64,000 nucleotides of DNA from positions 2,666,001-2,730,000 of the forward strand of contig NZ_JAPEOK010000001.1 of the NCBI RefSeq assembly GCF_026341515.1, read 5' to 3'. Source of the DNA: Streptomyces sp. NBC_00878 (lineage in GTDB: Bacteria > Actinomycetota > Actinomycetes > Streptomycetales > Streptomycetaceae). Below, piece by piece: positions 1 to 7,864 of this stretch. The position numbers and the translations under genes were made by a program. Below the pieces are notes generated by a model, which was not told the DNA's origin, did not search any database, and saw only the letters and a list, made by a program, of their open reading frames with translations. How positions within the stretch are numbered: position 1 is the first letter of the stretch; each line of letters starts with the position of its first letter.

Positions 1-218
1 CGGTAGGGCAGCACCCGTCCCGGCTCCGCGCCGCCGACCATGGCCGGATTCTCCTCCCCGGCCGCCTCGTCCTCGGCGGGCAACTGCCCCACGACCTGCT
101 CCGCCGAGACGACGCGGGCCAGCTCGGCCTCGGCGTCCGTCAGCTGCTTGCCCAGCAGTTCGACCTGGTCGGCGAGGTAGGCGCGGCGTGCACCGATCCG
201 CTCCAGTATCGGGTCCAC
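1..218 (-). CDS. Hypothetical protein, N-terminal part only (runs off the window)
   Basis: The visible 72 codons begin at a GTG (216-218) preceded by a purine-rich GGGGGA about 7 nt upstream on the minus strand; the 3' end lies outside the window. The peptide opens VDPILERIGARRAYLA and continues as a charged Leu/Glu/Ala-rich stretch that looks like an amphipathic helix or short coiled coil, followed by an acidic segment. From memory it resembles a common streptomycete hypothetical family whose first half is helical, often found in variable regions near transposases. No function can be assigned and the family link is uncertain. Confidence 0.6.
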   Translation of the reverse strand, partial: MDPILERIGARRAYLADQVELLGKQLTDAEAELARVVSAEQVVGQLPAEDEAAGEENPAMVGGAEPGRVLPY

Positions 219-416
219 CGGTCCCCCTGCCGCTCGCGTGACGCCAGCGCTACGGATCGTAGGCGCACCCGAACCAAGCGGGCAGGAAGAACAGACATCC
301 GCCCACGGACCCATAACAGATGATCAAGCCCGGCGATCATGCCGCTCTGCCAGCACGAGTACACCCAGCCATCACCACTCCAGACCCCTGACCAACCACT
401 TCAGGATGAAACGGGC

Positions 417-596
417 TCACTGTCGCATCGGGACGTCGTCCGTACGCTCGCCCTCCGCTTGAGATGGTTCGGTCCTGGGCACGTCCGGGTGCTGTTCCAT
501 GGCGCTGCGCTCGTCCGGCTCGTTGCGCTCCCCCTCGGCCTGCGACGGGGTACGCGCGTACAGCCAGCGGTCGTAATCCGAGGCTCCGGATTTCAT
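417..596 (-). CDS. Small hydrophilic hypothetical protein (59 aa)
   Basis: I start it at the ATG at 594-596 because a strong GGAGG lies 7 nt upstream; a longer reading to 659 lacks such a site. The product is very polar and probably disordered (rich in Glu, Arg, Asp, Ser, Pro). The octapeptide PSQAEGER occurs twice, about 30 residues apart, suggesting internal duplication. No membrane segment, cysteine pair or catalytic motif is present. It is not recognised. The good ribosome binding site and codon pattern favour a real gene, but its small size makes the call tentative. Confidence 0.5.
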   Translation of the reverse strand: MKSGASDYDRWLYARTPSQAEGERNEPDERSAMEQHPDVPRTEPSQAEGERTDDVPMRQ

Positions 597-980
597 GACG
601 GGCCTCCTTCGCTTGTTAACCCCATGCTCCACCTTCGGCCGTGACACGGCGAGAGACACTCGAGAAACGGGGCACTACTGCCCACCGTCATCATCGGACG
701 CTACGACGCCTTCTGCCGCCCCGGACTACGCCCATGCTGGCCGCGCCACGCACCTACACCGTCAGCGCCGACGAACAGGAAACCTGGGCCAGTGCCCTGC
801 AGCGGCGCCGACTGCCTGGCTGGGCGGGTTCTCGCGGCCGCTGCCGCAAAGGCCGAAAGGCCTGCTCGTCGGATGGTCCGACCAGCCGCGTCCAGCCCTC
901 AGCCTTGCGGGCCGAGGGAGACAAGGCCAGCGCGACATCCAGCCGCCTCCTGAACGAGGATGGGAGGGAGGAGCGGAGCG
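597..980. other. Intergenic stretch, no gene recognised
   Basis: About 380 bases between two divergent small genes. Open frames exist on both strands but their translations are Arg/Ser/Pro-rich and low complexity, as expected from non-coding high-GC DNA. It presumably carries the promoters of both neighbours; I could not identify -10/-35 elements with confidence. Confidence 0.4.
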
Positions 981-1436
981 ATGGCACGGATGTTCGTCGA
1001 CGGTGATGACCTGGTCGTGCACCTGACGTGGCGGGAAAAGGCAGCCGCGCGCGGCGGCGACCTGCGCGTGCCGCTGACGGCGGTGTGCCGGGTGACGGTC
1101 GAACCCGACTGGTGGCGTGCCCTGCGTGGAGCCCCGCAGCGCGGCATCTCGATTCCCGGGACCCTGTGCATCGGCACGCGCAGCCACCACGCCGGGACGG
1201 ACTTCGTGGCCATACGGTCCGGCAGACCCCTCGTGTGCGTCGAGCTCCGGCCCTCCGCTCCTTTCCGCCTCCTTGCCGTCTCCGTTCCCACCCGTGCCGA
1301 GGCGCAGGCCACAGCTCAATGGCTCGGCCGAACCGCACCGAAGATCGACACATCCACGCCCTGGCGGCAGCCGCTTCCCGTACCCGCGGAGAACTCTGCC
1401 CCGCGACGTCTTGCACCTCACACGTACGGGCCATAG
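981..1436 (+). CDS. Conserved hypothetical protein, beta-rich, PH-like pattern (151 aa)
   Basis: Starts at ATG 981 with GGGAGGAGCGG just upstream. Residues 1-115 alternate hydrophobic and polar residues in short strands (FVDGDDLVVHL, RVPLTAVCRVTV, GISIPGTLCIG, PLVCVELRP), followed by a likely final helix around 'TRAEAQATAQWL'. This arrangement (strands, a GT/GTR turn, a conserved hydrophobic strand, then a C-terminal helix) is typical of bacterial PH-like proteins, which is an inference from pattern alone. The last ~30 residues are Pro/Arg-rich and may be disordered. No signal peptide or membrane segment. The neighbour on the opposite strand is a universal stress protein; whether they share a stress function is unknown. 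Confidence 0.55.
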   Translation: MARMFVDGDDLVVHLTWREKAAARGGDLRVPLTAVCRVTVEPDWWRALRGAPQRGISIPGTLCIGTRSHHAGTDFVAIRSGRPLVCVELRPSAPFRLLAVSVPTRAEAQATAQWLGRTAPKIDTSTPWRQPLPVPAENSAPRRLAPHTYGP

Positions 1437-1905
1437 CGGGCGAGTGGACCGTTGTGCGGCGCCGCTTGCAGGCGAGACCGTTTTCTCCGCCCAGGCGGCC
1501 TCCGCCACCACTGGATCGGGCGTCTTCGGGCAGCAATCCGCCGACGACGACGGCTGCGCTGTCCCGCTCGGATTCACTGATCCACACCTCGGCCTGGCAG
1601 GGTTGCCACAGCGAAGGGGCGCTGACCAGGCGTGCTTCCATGGTCGGCACTGCCCGCCTGGGCCCACTCGCCTGCGAGCGGTACGTCCACGTCATGAGTG
1701 CGCGACGCCCGCATCCGAACACAAGGCGTGATGTGTGGCCCATGGCGACCCGCCACGCGGCAACCGGCCCGCACGCGCCGCAGATCGTGCGGGCCCGGAC
1801 ACGCCCCACGGGGGCATGGCCGGAGCCAGCGGGGCGGCCGGCGCTACGCGGGATTCACCGAGTGACTCGGGCCCGCCTGGTGACGGCCACGGTCGGACCA
1901 CCATG
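1437..1905. other. Intergenic stretch between convergent genes, no gene recognised
   Basis: Roughly 470 bases separating the stop of the PH-like gene and the stop of the universal stress protein gene. Both strands have long open frames caused by high GC, but none shows a convincing ribosome binding site, codon pattern or recognisable motif. It may hold decayed sequence, since the left edge of the window looks variable. Confidence 0.35.
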
Positions 1906-2793
1906 TCACTCCTGTTGCGGAACCACCGCCACCGGGCAGTCGGAGTGGTGCAGCACCGTGTGTCCCACCAGGCCGAGCTGAGGTCCGAGGTGGCCGCGAG
2001 GCCGACGGGCCCCGATGACCAGGAGATCGCCCGTCTTCGACCGGGCCACCAGCGCATGGCGTGCGGAGCCCTCAACCAGCGCACGGTGCACGATCACGCC
2101 GGGATACTCCTTGGCGAGGCCGTCCAACGCCTCGTCGAGCAGAGCCTCGGCACTGTCCTCCTCGGCATGGGCGGGCTCCCCGGTCAGCAGCGGGTGCGGC
2201 GCCGTCCGGTGCGCCGGGCGACGCCAGGCCCGTACGGCCTCGACCTCCCACCCGCGTACCGCGGCCTCCCGGAAGGCGTACCGGACCGCTGCCGGCGCTG
2301 TGGCACCGGTTCCGACACCCAGAACGATACGGCCGACGGCGGATTGTCTGTTCTGCGCCCGGCCGCGTACGACGACGACCGGGCAGGGAGCCCGGGCAGC
2401 GAGGGCGAGACTGACCGAGCCCAGCAGGAGTTCCCTGATCGGGCCCCGGCCTCGTACACCGGTCACGACGGCGCTGGCGCGCAGTGCCTCGCGCAGCAGC
2501 GCCGACACGGGATCCTCCGGTACCACGCCCGTGCTGATCTCCAGCATCGGCGCGCGCAGCCCGGCACGACGGGCTGCTCCCGCCACGACGCTCTCCACGA
2601 GATCATGTCCGGTCACCGCATCCGAGACAACCCCGGGTGTGTCCGCCAGGGACGCGCCCTCGTACCGCTCCCAGAGCGAGGCGTGGACGACCCGCAGCGG
2701 CACCCCGTGGCGGACCGCCTCGTCCACAGCCCAGTCGACGGCGCGGAGGCTGGACTCCGAGCCATCGACACCCACAACCAGGGGTAGCGCCAT
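1906..2793 (-). CDS. Universal stress protein with two Usp domains
   Basis: A 295-residue cytoplasmic protein made of two tandem UspA domains (about 1-145 and 150-295). Domain 1 begins LPLVVGVDGSESS, the usual first strand and loop, and carries the nucleotide-binding signature G-2x-G-9x-G-S as GVRGRGPIRELLLGS. In domain 2 the corresponding loop is GARRPRG...GLVGHT, so the second glycine is replaced by arginine and ATP binding there may be weakened. I chose the ATG at 2793 because the Usp fold starts directly after it; upstream codons give no recognisable sequence. Tandem Usp proteins in actinobacteria are commonly induced by hypoxia or dormancy regulators, but I found no convincing DevR/OsdR box upstream. 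It is monocistronic here. Confidence 0.9.
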   Translation of the reverse strand: MALPLVVGVDGSESSLRAVDWAVDEAVRHGVPLRVVHASLWERYEGASLADTPGVVSDAVTGHDLVESVVAGAARRAGLRAPMLEISTGVVPEDPVSALLREALRASAVVTGVRGRGPIRELLLGSVSLALAARAPCPVVVVRGRAQNRQSAVGRIVLGVGTGATAPAAVRYAFREAAVRGWEVEAVRAWRRPAHRTAPHPLLTGEPAHAEEDSAEALLDEALDGLAKEYPGVIVHRALVEGSARHALVARSKTGDLLVIGARRPRGHLGPQLGLVGHTVLHHSDCPVAVVPQQE

Positions 2794-2977
2794 GGTTCCC
2801 ACCGCCTTCAGAGCGCCGAGATGCCCTCTTAGTCTCCCTCCGCCAGGCCGATGCGTCTCGTGCACCGGCAGGGAGGCATCGAGCAGCCGGACAGCGTCGG
2901 CGTCATCACCGGGCCGGTTCGTTCACCAGGGCTGCCCGACCCCTTGACGCAGTCCCGGTGGTGGAACCACGACGGGC

Positions 2978-3140
2978 TCATCCGGGACGCGGCCCCCTAT
3001 CCGCGCTGCTGGTGACAGCAACCGGGCGGCCCTCCAGTTCGGCCACCGCGACTCCGGTCACAATCGAGGGGTGACTGGTGAGATGATCGCCGCGCCGATG
3101 TCCCGTGGTCAGGTCCCAGACCCACCTGCTGGGCCCACTC
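2978..3140 (-). pseudogene. Remnant of a WD40-repeat protein gene
   Basis: On the minus strand this stretch encodes one nearly complete WD40 blade: VWDLTTG, then a strand ending VAVAELEGRPVAV, then a degraded SAD-type turn, ending in a stop at 2978. This is the characteristic repeat of large streptomycete WD40 proteins, in which VWDL-TG...V..VAVAELDGRPVAVSGS recurs many times. There is no start codon with a ribosome binding site and only about one repeat survives, so it is a gene fragment. It lies immediately 3' of the conserved RNA methyltransferase gene. The rest of the gap up to the universal stress gene (2794-2977) shows nothing else recognisable. Confidence 0.6.
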
Positions 3141-3146
3141 GCCAGG

Positions 3147-4487
3147 TCAGGAGCCCTTCGCCACCGGCTCAAGAATCGCCACGCACTCCACATGATGCGT
3201 CATGGGAAACAAATCAAACGCCCGCAACGTCCGCACCCGATACCCCCCGTCCCGGAAGTACCCCAAGTCCCGTGCCAGCGCCGCCGGGTCGCAGGCCACG
3301 TACGCGATCTTGCGGGCTCCGAGTGACGCCAGGTGCTGGACCGTCTTCTTGCCGGCGCCGGCGCGGGGCGGGTCGAGGACGATGAGGTCTACCTCGGTGA
3401 TGCCGGTGCGCGGGAGGACCGCCTCGACCTTGCCCTGTTCGATGCGGACGCGGTCGAACGCGGCGAGGTTGTGCTTGGCGTCCTCCACCGCGCGCTTGCC
3501 GGACTCGATGCCGAGGACCGCGCCCTTGTCGCCGATGCGGTCGGCGAGGGCGCCCGCGAAGAGGCCGACGCCGCAGTAGAGGTCGAGGGCCATGTCGCCC
3601 TTGCGCGGGAGCAGGCCCTGCATGACGGCCTTGACGAGCGTGTCGGCCGACTTCGGGTGGACCTGCCAGAAGCCGCCGCTGCCGACCCGGTACGTACGGT
3701 CGTCGGCGCGTTCGCGCACGAAGGCGCGGCCGTGGACGCGGTGGATTCCGCCGTCGTGCTCCTCGACGCGCATGACGGAGACGGGCTTGTCGAGTTCGAC
3801 AAGGGGCAGGCGGGCGCCGGGCCGCGGTTCGAGGATCACCATCCGGTCCTGCGAACCGGTCGCCGCGATCGCCTCGACCGACTCCATGCCGGACCAGTCG
3901 CGCTCCTCGATGCCCAGCTCGGAGATCCCGGGCGCGGCGATCATGCAGTGCTCGATGGGCTCGATCTCGTGCGAACGGTGGCGGCGCAGACCGGCGTTGC
4001 CGTCCTCGTCGACCGCGTACTGCACGCGCGTACGCCACGCGGGCACCTCACCGGCGGGCAGCTTGTCGCCCTCGGCCGGCATCACCGTGCCGTCCCAGCC
4101 GGCCTCCTCCGGGGTGAGGCCCGCGAGCCGCTGGAGCTGCTCGGCGATGACCTCGCCCTTGAGGCGCCGCTGCGCACCCGGCTTGGCGTGCTGCCAGTCG
4201 CAGCCACCGCAGCGGCCGGGACCCGCGTACGGGCAGGGCGCCTCGACGCGGTCCTTGGACGCCTCCAGGACCGTCACCGCGTCCGCGCGCAGGAAGCGCG
4301 AGTCCTCCTCGCCCTCCGTCACCCGTGCGACGACCCGCTCACCGGGCAGCGCGTGCCGTACGAAGAGGACCTGACCGGCCTCGGTACGGGCGACGCAGTG
4401 CCCGCCGTGCGCGACGGGGCCGATCTCGACCTCGTACTCCTGACCCACGAGCGACCCCGCCGGCGATTTCTTCGGTTCTGCCTGCAT
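3147..4487 (-). CDS. TRAM-domain class I SAM-dependent RNA (uracil-5-)methyltransferase
   Basis: 446 residues, normal for the TrmA/RlmC/RlmD family, which forms 5-methyluridine in rRNA or tRNA. Residues ~12-70 form a TRAM RNA-binding domain (VGQEYEVEIGPVAHGGHCVAR). A cysteine cluster CPYAGPGRCGGCDWQH near residues 85-100, plus a later cysteine in EHCM, matches the [4Fe-4S] ligands of this family. The SAM motif is DLYCGVGLF, the catalytic-domain motif is VLDPPRAG, the nucleophilic cysteine is in YVACDP (about 399) and the general base is in HHVECV (about 434), so it looks active. I start at ATG 4487 rather than 14 codons upstream because the TRAM domain begins just after it. The adjacent KimA-like permease gene on the same strand may be co-transcribed. 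Confidence 0.92.
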   Translation of the reverse strand: MQAEPKKSPAGSLVGQEYEVEIGPVAHGGHCVARTEAGQVLFVRHALPGERVVARVTEGEEDSRFLRADAVTVLEASKDRVEAPCPYAGPGRCGGCDWQHAKPGAQRRLKGEVIAEQLQRLAGLTPEEAGWDGTVMPAEGDKLPAGEVPAWRTRVQYAVDEDGNAGLRRHRSHEIEPIEHCMIAAPGISELGIEERDWSGMESVEAIAATGSQDRMVILEPRPGARLPLVELDKPVSVMRVEEHDGGIHRVHGRAFVRERADDRTYRVGSGGFWQVHPKSADTLVKAVMQGLLPRKGDMALDLYCGVGLFAGALADRIGDKGAVLGIESGKRAVEDAKHNLAAFDRVRIEQGKVEAVLPRTGITEVDLIVLDPPRAGAGKKTVQHLASLGARKIAYVACDPAALARDLGYFRDGGYRVRTLRAFDLFPMTHHVECVAILEPVAKGS

Positions 4488-4627
4488 GGCGGGGTGACTC
4501 CAGATGCGAAAGGGGGAACGGCCGGACAACAGCCCACCAGTCTACGTGGACGCCACCCGACCGCTCACCACGAGCCCGCGGGCCCGTCGGTCCGAGGGCC
4601 GATCGCGCCCCCGACCCTTGAGCCGTC

Positions 4628-4692
4628 GGCCTCTCAGCCCCTCGGCCCCCCGCCTTCCAAACCCCTGGGCCTCTCAGCCCCTCAGCCCCTCA
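4628..4692. repeat. Short C-rich direct repeats 3' of the permease gene
   Basis: The 16-mer GGCCTCTCAGCCCCTC occurs at 4628-4643 and 4668-4683, followed by further CAGCCCCT copies. It sits between the permease stop and the methyltransferase start and slightly overlaps the last codon of the permease gene. No hairpin with a T-tract was found, so this is listed only as a repeat. Confidence 0.5.
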
Positions 4693-6744
4693 GCTCTTAG
4701 TCGGAGACGACGGTTCCTTCGGCCGGTCCTCTGCCGGTCCACGCCGCACGGAACCCGGCGCGTTCCACTCCTGCCGCTTGCGGGCCCGCTTCTTGGCCAC
4801 CTCGGAGGACTCCAGCTGATACGGCACCGACGTCACCATCACGCCCGGCGTGAACAGCAGGCGCCCCTTGAGCCGCAGCGCGCTCTGGTTGTGCAGCAGG
4901 TGCTCGTACCAGTGGCCGACGACGTACTCGGGGATGATCACCGACACGACGTCGCGCGGGGACTCCTGCCGCAGCCCCTTCACGTACTCGATGACCGGCC
5001 GGGTGATCTCGCGGTACGGGGAGTCGAGGACCTTCAGCGGCACGGTGATGCCGCGCCGCTCCCACTCCTCGCGCAGGGCCTTCGTCTCGGCCGGGTCGAC
5101 GTTGACGCTGAGCGCCTCCAGGCTGTCGGAGCGCATCAGCTTGGCGTACGCGAGGGCCCGCAGCGTCGGCCGGTGGATCTTCGAGATCAGTACGACGGAG
5201 TGGACGCGGGAGGGGCGCACGCTGTCGTCGGAGGGGCCCTCGGGCGCGGCGATCTCCTCGGTGACGCGGTCGTAGTGCTTCCGGATCGCGGACATCGTCG
5301 CGTAGAAGATCACCATGCCGAGCAGTGCGACCCAGGCGCCGTGCGTGAACTTGGTGACGAGGACGACGACCAGCACCAGGCCCGTGAAGAAGGCGCCGAA
5401 CGCGTTGATCGCCCGGGAGCGGATCATGTGGCGGCGCTTGGCCTGGTCCTTTTCGGTGGCCAGGTGACGGTTCCAGTGCCGGACCATGCCGGTCTGGCTC
5501 AGCGTGAAGGACACGAACACGCCGACGATGTAGAGCTGGATGAGGCGGGTCGAGTCGGCGCCGTAGATCCAGACCAGCATGATCGCCGCGCCCGCGAGCA
5601 GCACGATGCCGTTCGAGAAGGCGAGCCGGTCGCCGCGGGTGTGCAGCTGGCGCGGCAGGTAGCGGTCCTGCGCGAGGATCGAACCGAGCAGCGGGAAGCC
5701 GTTGTACGCGGTGTTCGCGGCCAGGAAGAGCACGAGGGCGGTGGCCGCGGCGAGCACGATGAACAGGAAGCTGCCGTCGCCGAACACGGCCTCGGCGACC
5801 TGGGAGATCACCGGGTTCTGGACGTAGTCGGCGCCGACGGCGACGCCGTTCTGCAGCAGGTCTTGGGCCGGGTACTCGGCCATGCGCACGTCGGTCGCCA
5901 TGGCCAGGCCGATGATGCCGCAGAACATGGTGACGGCGAGCAGGCCCATGGCGGCGAGGGTGGTCGCCGCGTTCTTGGACTTGGGCTTGCGGAAGGCGGG
6001 GACGCCGTTGGAGATCGCCTCGACGCCGGTGAGCGCGGCACAGCCGGAGGAGAAGGCCCGCAGCAGCAGGAAGACGAGGGCGAAGCCCGCGAGTCCCTGG
6101 TGCTCGGCCTTGATCTCGAAGTCGGCGGTCGGCGCCTTCATGGTGTCGTCGAGGACGAACCCACGGAAGGCACCCCACGCGATCATCAGGAAGACGCCCA
6201 CCACGAAGACGTACGTCGGGATCGCGAAGAGCTTCCCGGACTCCTTGACCCCGCGCAGGTTCATCAGCGTGAGCAGCACGATCACGGCGACCGCGCAGGG
6301 CACCTTGTGCTCGACGACGAACGGGATGGCCGAGCCGAGGTTCTCGATGCCGGACGCGATCGACACCGCGACGGTCAGGACGTAGTCGACGAGCAGCGCG
6401 CTGGCGACGGTGAGGCCGGCCTTGGGGCCGAGGTTGGTGTTGGCCACCTCGTAGTCGCCACCGCCGCTGGGGTAGGCGTGCACGTTCTGCCGGTACGAGG
6501 CCACGACGGTGAACATCAGCACGACGACCGCGACCGCGATCCAGGGGCTGAAGTGGTAGGCCGACACGCCCGCGATGGAAAGGACGAGCAGCACTTCTCC
6601 GGGGGCGTACGCCACGGAGGAGAGCGGGTCGGAAGCGAAGACGGGGAGTGCGATGCGCTTCGGCAGGAGCGTCTCTCCCAGCCGGTCACTGCGCAGTGCG
6701 CGCCCGATCAAGATCCGTTTGGGCACGTCGGTCAGTTTGGACAC
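4690..6744 (-). CDS. KimA-like APC-superfamily permease, probable potassium uptake protein
   Basis: 684 residues with about 12 hydrophobic membrane segments in residues 30-510 and a ~165-residue cytoplasmic C-terminal domain. The beginning (RILIGRALRSDRL, then FASDPLSSVAYAPGEVLLVL) matches the KimA/YdaO branch of the APC superfamily, which are proton-coupled K+ importers with a Usp-like C-terminal domain. That function is known for Bacillus KimA and is inferred here. Support comes from context: two TrkA/RCK genes lie divergently next door. The start is taken as GTG 6742-6744, where the family sequence begins; no clear Shine-Dalgarno is visible, so the transcript may be leaderless. Automatic annotation would call it an amino acid permease; I consider K+ more likely. 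I found no ydaO riboswitch upstream. Confidence 0.8.
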   Translation of the reverse strand: MSKLTDVPKRILIGRALRSDRLGETLLPKRIALPVFASDPLSSVAYAPGEVLLVLSIAGVSAYHFSPWIAVAVVVLMFTVVASYRQNVHAYPSGGGDYEVANTNLGPKAGLTVASALLVDYVLTVAVSIASGIENLGSAIPFVVEHKVPCAVAVIVLLTLMNLRGVKESGKLFAIPTYVFVVGVFLMIAWGAFRGFVLDDTMKAPTADFEIKAEHQGLAGFALVFLLLRAFSSGCAALTGVEAISNGVPAFRKPKSKNAATTLAAMGLLAVTMFCGIIGLAMATDVRMAEYPAQDLLQNGVAVGADYVQNPVISQVAEAVFGDGSFLFIVLAAATALVLFLAANTAYNGFPLLGSILAQDRYLPRQLHTRGDRLAFSNGIVLLAGAAIMLVWIYGADSTRLIQLYIVGVFVSFTLSQTGMVRHWNRHLATEKDQAKRRHMIRSRAINAFGAFFTGLVLVVVLVTKFTHGAWVALLGMVIFYATMSAIRKHYDRVTEEIAAPEGPSDDSVRPSRVHSVVLISKIHRPTLRALAYAKLMRSDSLEALSVNVDPAETKALREEWERRGITVPLKVLDSPYREITRPVIEYVKGLRQESPRDVVSVIIPEYVVGHWYEHLLHNQSALRLKGRLLFTPGVMVTSVPYQLESSEVAKKRARKRQEWNAPGSVRRGPAEDRPKEPSSPTKS

Positions 6745-6970
6745 GCAGAGGATCGTAAGCGGTCGAACACGGCCACGCCCACCCTCCCCCACCCTCGGTG
6801 TCGTTCAAAGGACAGAACGCCCGTCCTTCGTCTGCCTTCGTCCGCCTTCATCTGCCCTACGAGTGAAATCCCGTACGGGCCCGGCGGAGGATTCCACGGC
6901 CGGGCAAACCTGCATGCCTATATGAAAAAAGCCAGAACTTTGCCGCCCTCTCCCCCTTCACGGAGGTTCC

Positions 6971-7066
6971 ATGCATGCCACCGCGGAACTCATCGGCGCC
7001 GCCGCCGGACTCGTAGGTCTGGGGATCCTCACCCTCCTCAGCGTGCGCAGCATCAGCCGCCGTTGA
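6971..7066 (+). CDS. Small single-span membrane protein (31 aa) upstream of the TrkA pair
   Basis: ATG 6971 is preceded by an excellent ribosome binding site (CGGAGGTTCC) and reads 31 codons to TGA at 7064-7066. The peptide begins MHATAELIGAAAGL, continues as a Gly/Leu/Val hydrophobic helix, and ends in a basic tail (SVRSISRR), consistent with one membrane span with the C-terminus inside. It lies in the divergent region between the KimA-like permease and the first trkA gene, 126 nt upstream of the latter and on the same strand. By size and setting it resembles accessory peptides such as KdpF, but there is no clear sequence match. A role with the neighbouring K+ system is inference. Confidence 0.65.
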   Translation: MHATAELIGAAAGLVGLGILTLLSVRSISRR

Positions 7067-7192
7067 TCGTCGGGAACCTGCGGGCGAACGTGCACGGGGG
7101 TGCCCCCGGCGGACCGCGCGTGTGTAGCTTGGGCGTCGGTCTGAGACCCTGTTTCAGCCTGAGCAGTAACTTTTCACACCGGAAGGACGGTC

Positions 7193-7864
7193 GTGCACAT
7201 CGTCATCATGGGTTGCGGGAGAGTGGGTTCCGCTCTTGCCCAGACCCTGGAGCAACAGGGGCATACGGTCGCCGTGATCGACCAGGACCCCACCGCCTTC
7301 CGACGACTGGGCTCCGGGTTCGGCGGCCGTCGTGTCACCGGCGTCGGCTACGACCAGGACACCCTGCGCGAGGCGGGCATCGAGGACGCCGGCGCCTTCG
7401 CCGCCGTGTCCAGCGGTGACAACTCGAACATCATCGCCGCCCGGGTGGCCCGCGAGATGTTCGGCATCGAGAACGTCGCGGCGCGTATCTACGACCCGCG
7501 CCGCGCCGAGGTCTACCAGCGGCTGGGCATCCCGACGGTCGCCACCGTGCGCTGGACCGCCGATCAGATGCTGCGCCGGCTGCTGCCGTCGGGCGCCGAG
7601 CCGCTGTGGCGCGACCCCACCGGCGGGGTGCAGCTCGCCGAGGTGCACGCGTCCACGACGTGGGTCGGCCAGCGGATCAGCCGGCTCCAGGAGGAGACCG
7701 GCGTACGCGTGGCCTTCCTCACCCGGCTGGGCGAGGCGGTCCTGCCCACCTCCCAGACGGTGCTGCAGGAGGGCGACCTGGTGCACGTGATGATGCGTAC
7801 GGACGACGTCGAGAAGGTCGAGGCGTCGTTCGCCGAGGGCCCTGAAGAGGAAGGCGGTCACTGA
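7193..7864 (+). CDS. TrkA-family potassium uptake regulatory protein (first of pair, CeoB-like)
   Basis: 223 residues with an RCK_N Rossmann domain (MGCGRVGSALA gives GxGxxG; the acidic nucleotide-ribose ligand is in VIDQD) followed by a C-terminal RCK_C domain from about residue 140. These cytoplasmic proteins gate K+ channels or transporters in response to NAD(H), ATP/ADP or c-di-AMP. Starts at GTG 7193 with GGAAGGACGG upstream. Its stop overlaps the ATG of the second RCK gene by one base, so the two are translationally coupled. The pair corresponds to mycobacterial ceoB/ceoC by position and size, judged from memory. No TrkH/TrkG membrane subunit lies nearby; the KimA-like permease is the only candidate partner. 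Confidence 0.9.
   Translation: MHIVIMGCGRVGSALAQTLEQQGHTVAVIDQDPTAFRRLGSGFGGRRVTGVGYDQDTLREAGIEDAGAFAAVSSGDNSNIIAARVAREMFGIENVAARIYDPRRAEVYQRLGIPTVATVRWTADQMLRRLLPSGAEPLWRDPTGGVQLAEVHASTTWVGQRISRLQEETGVRVAFLTRLGEAVLPTSQTVLQEGDLVHVMMRTDDVEKVEASFAEGPEEEGGH

Noticed and set aside
595..1026. Plus-strand open frames between the two small genes at the left edge
   Set aside because: Low-complexity Arg/Ser/Pro translation, no ribosome binding site at useful distance and no motif.
754..1809. Long minus-strand open frame opposite the PH-like gene
   Set aside because: Overlaps the better-supported plus-strand gene and translates to Arg/Cys/Pro-rich text typical of antisense high-GC DNA.
2794..3000. 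DevR/OsdR-like box (GGGACGCGGCCCC) near the universal stress protein gene
   Set aside because: The half-sites do not fit the symmetric consensus and the position is about 190 bp upstream; too weak.
6745..6970. Possible c-di-AMP riboswitch in front of the KimA-like permease gene
   Set aside because: None of the conserved ydaO blocks (GGGGTGAATCGG or CGAACCCGTCAGCTAACC) is present on the minus strand; the only clear copy is upstream of the M23 peptidase.
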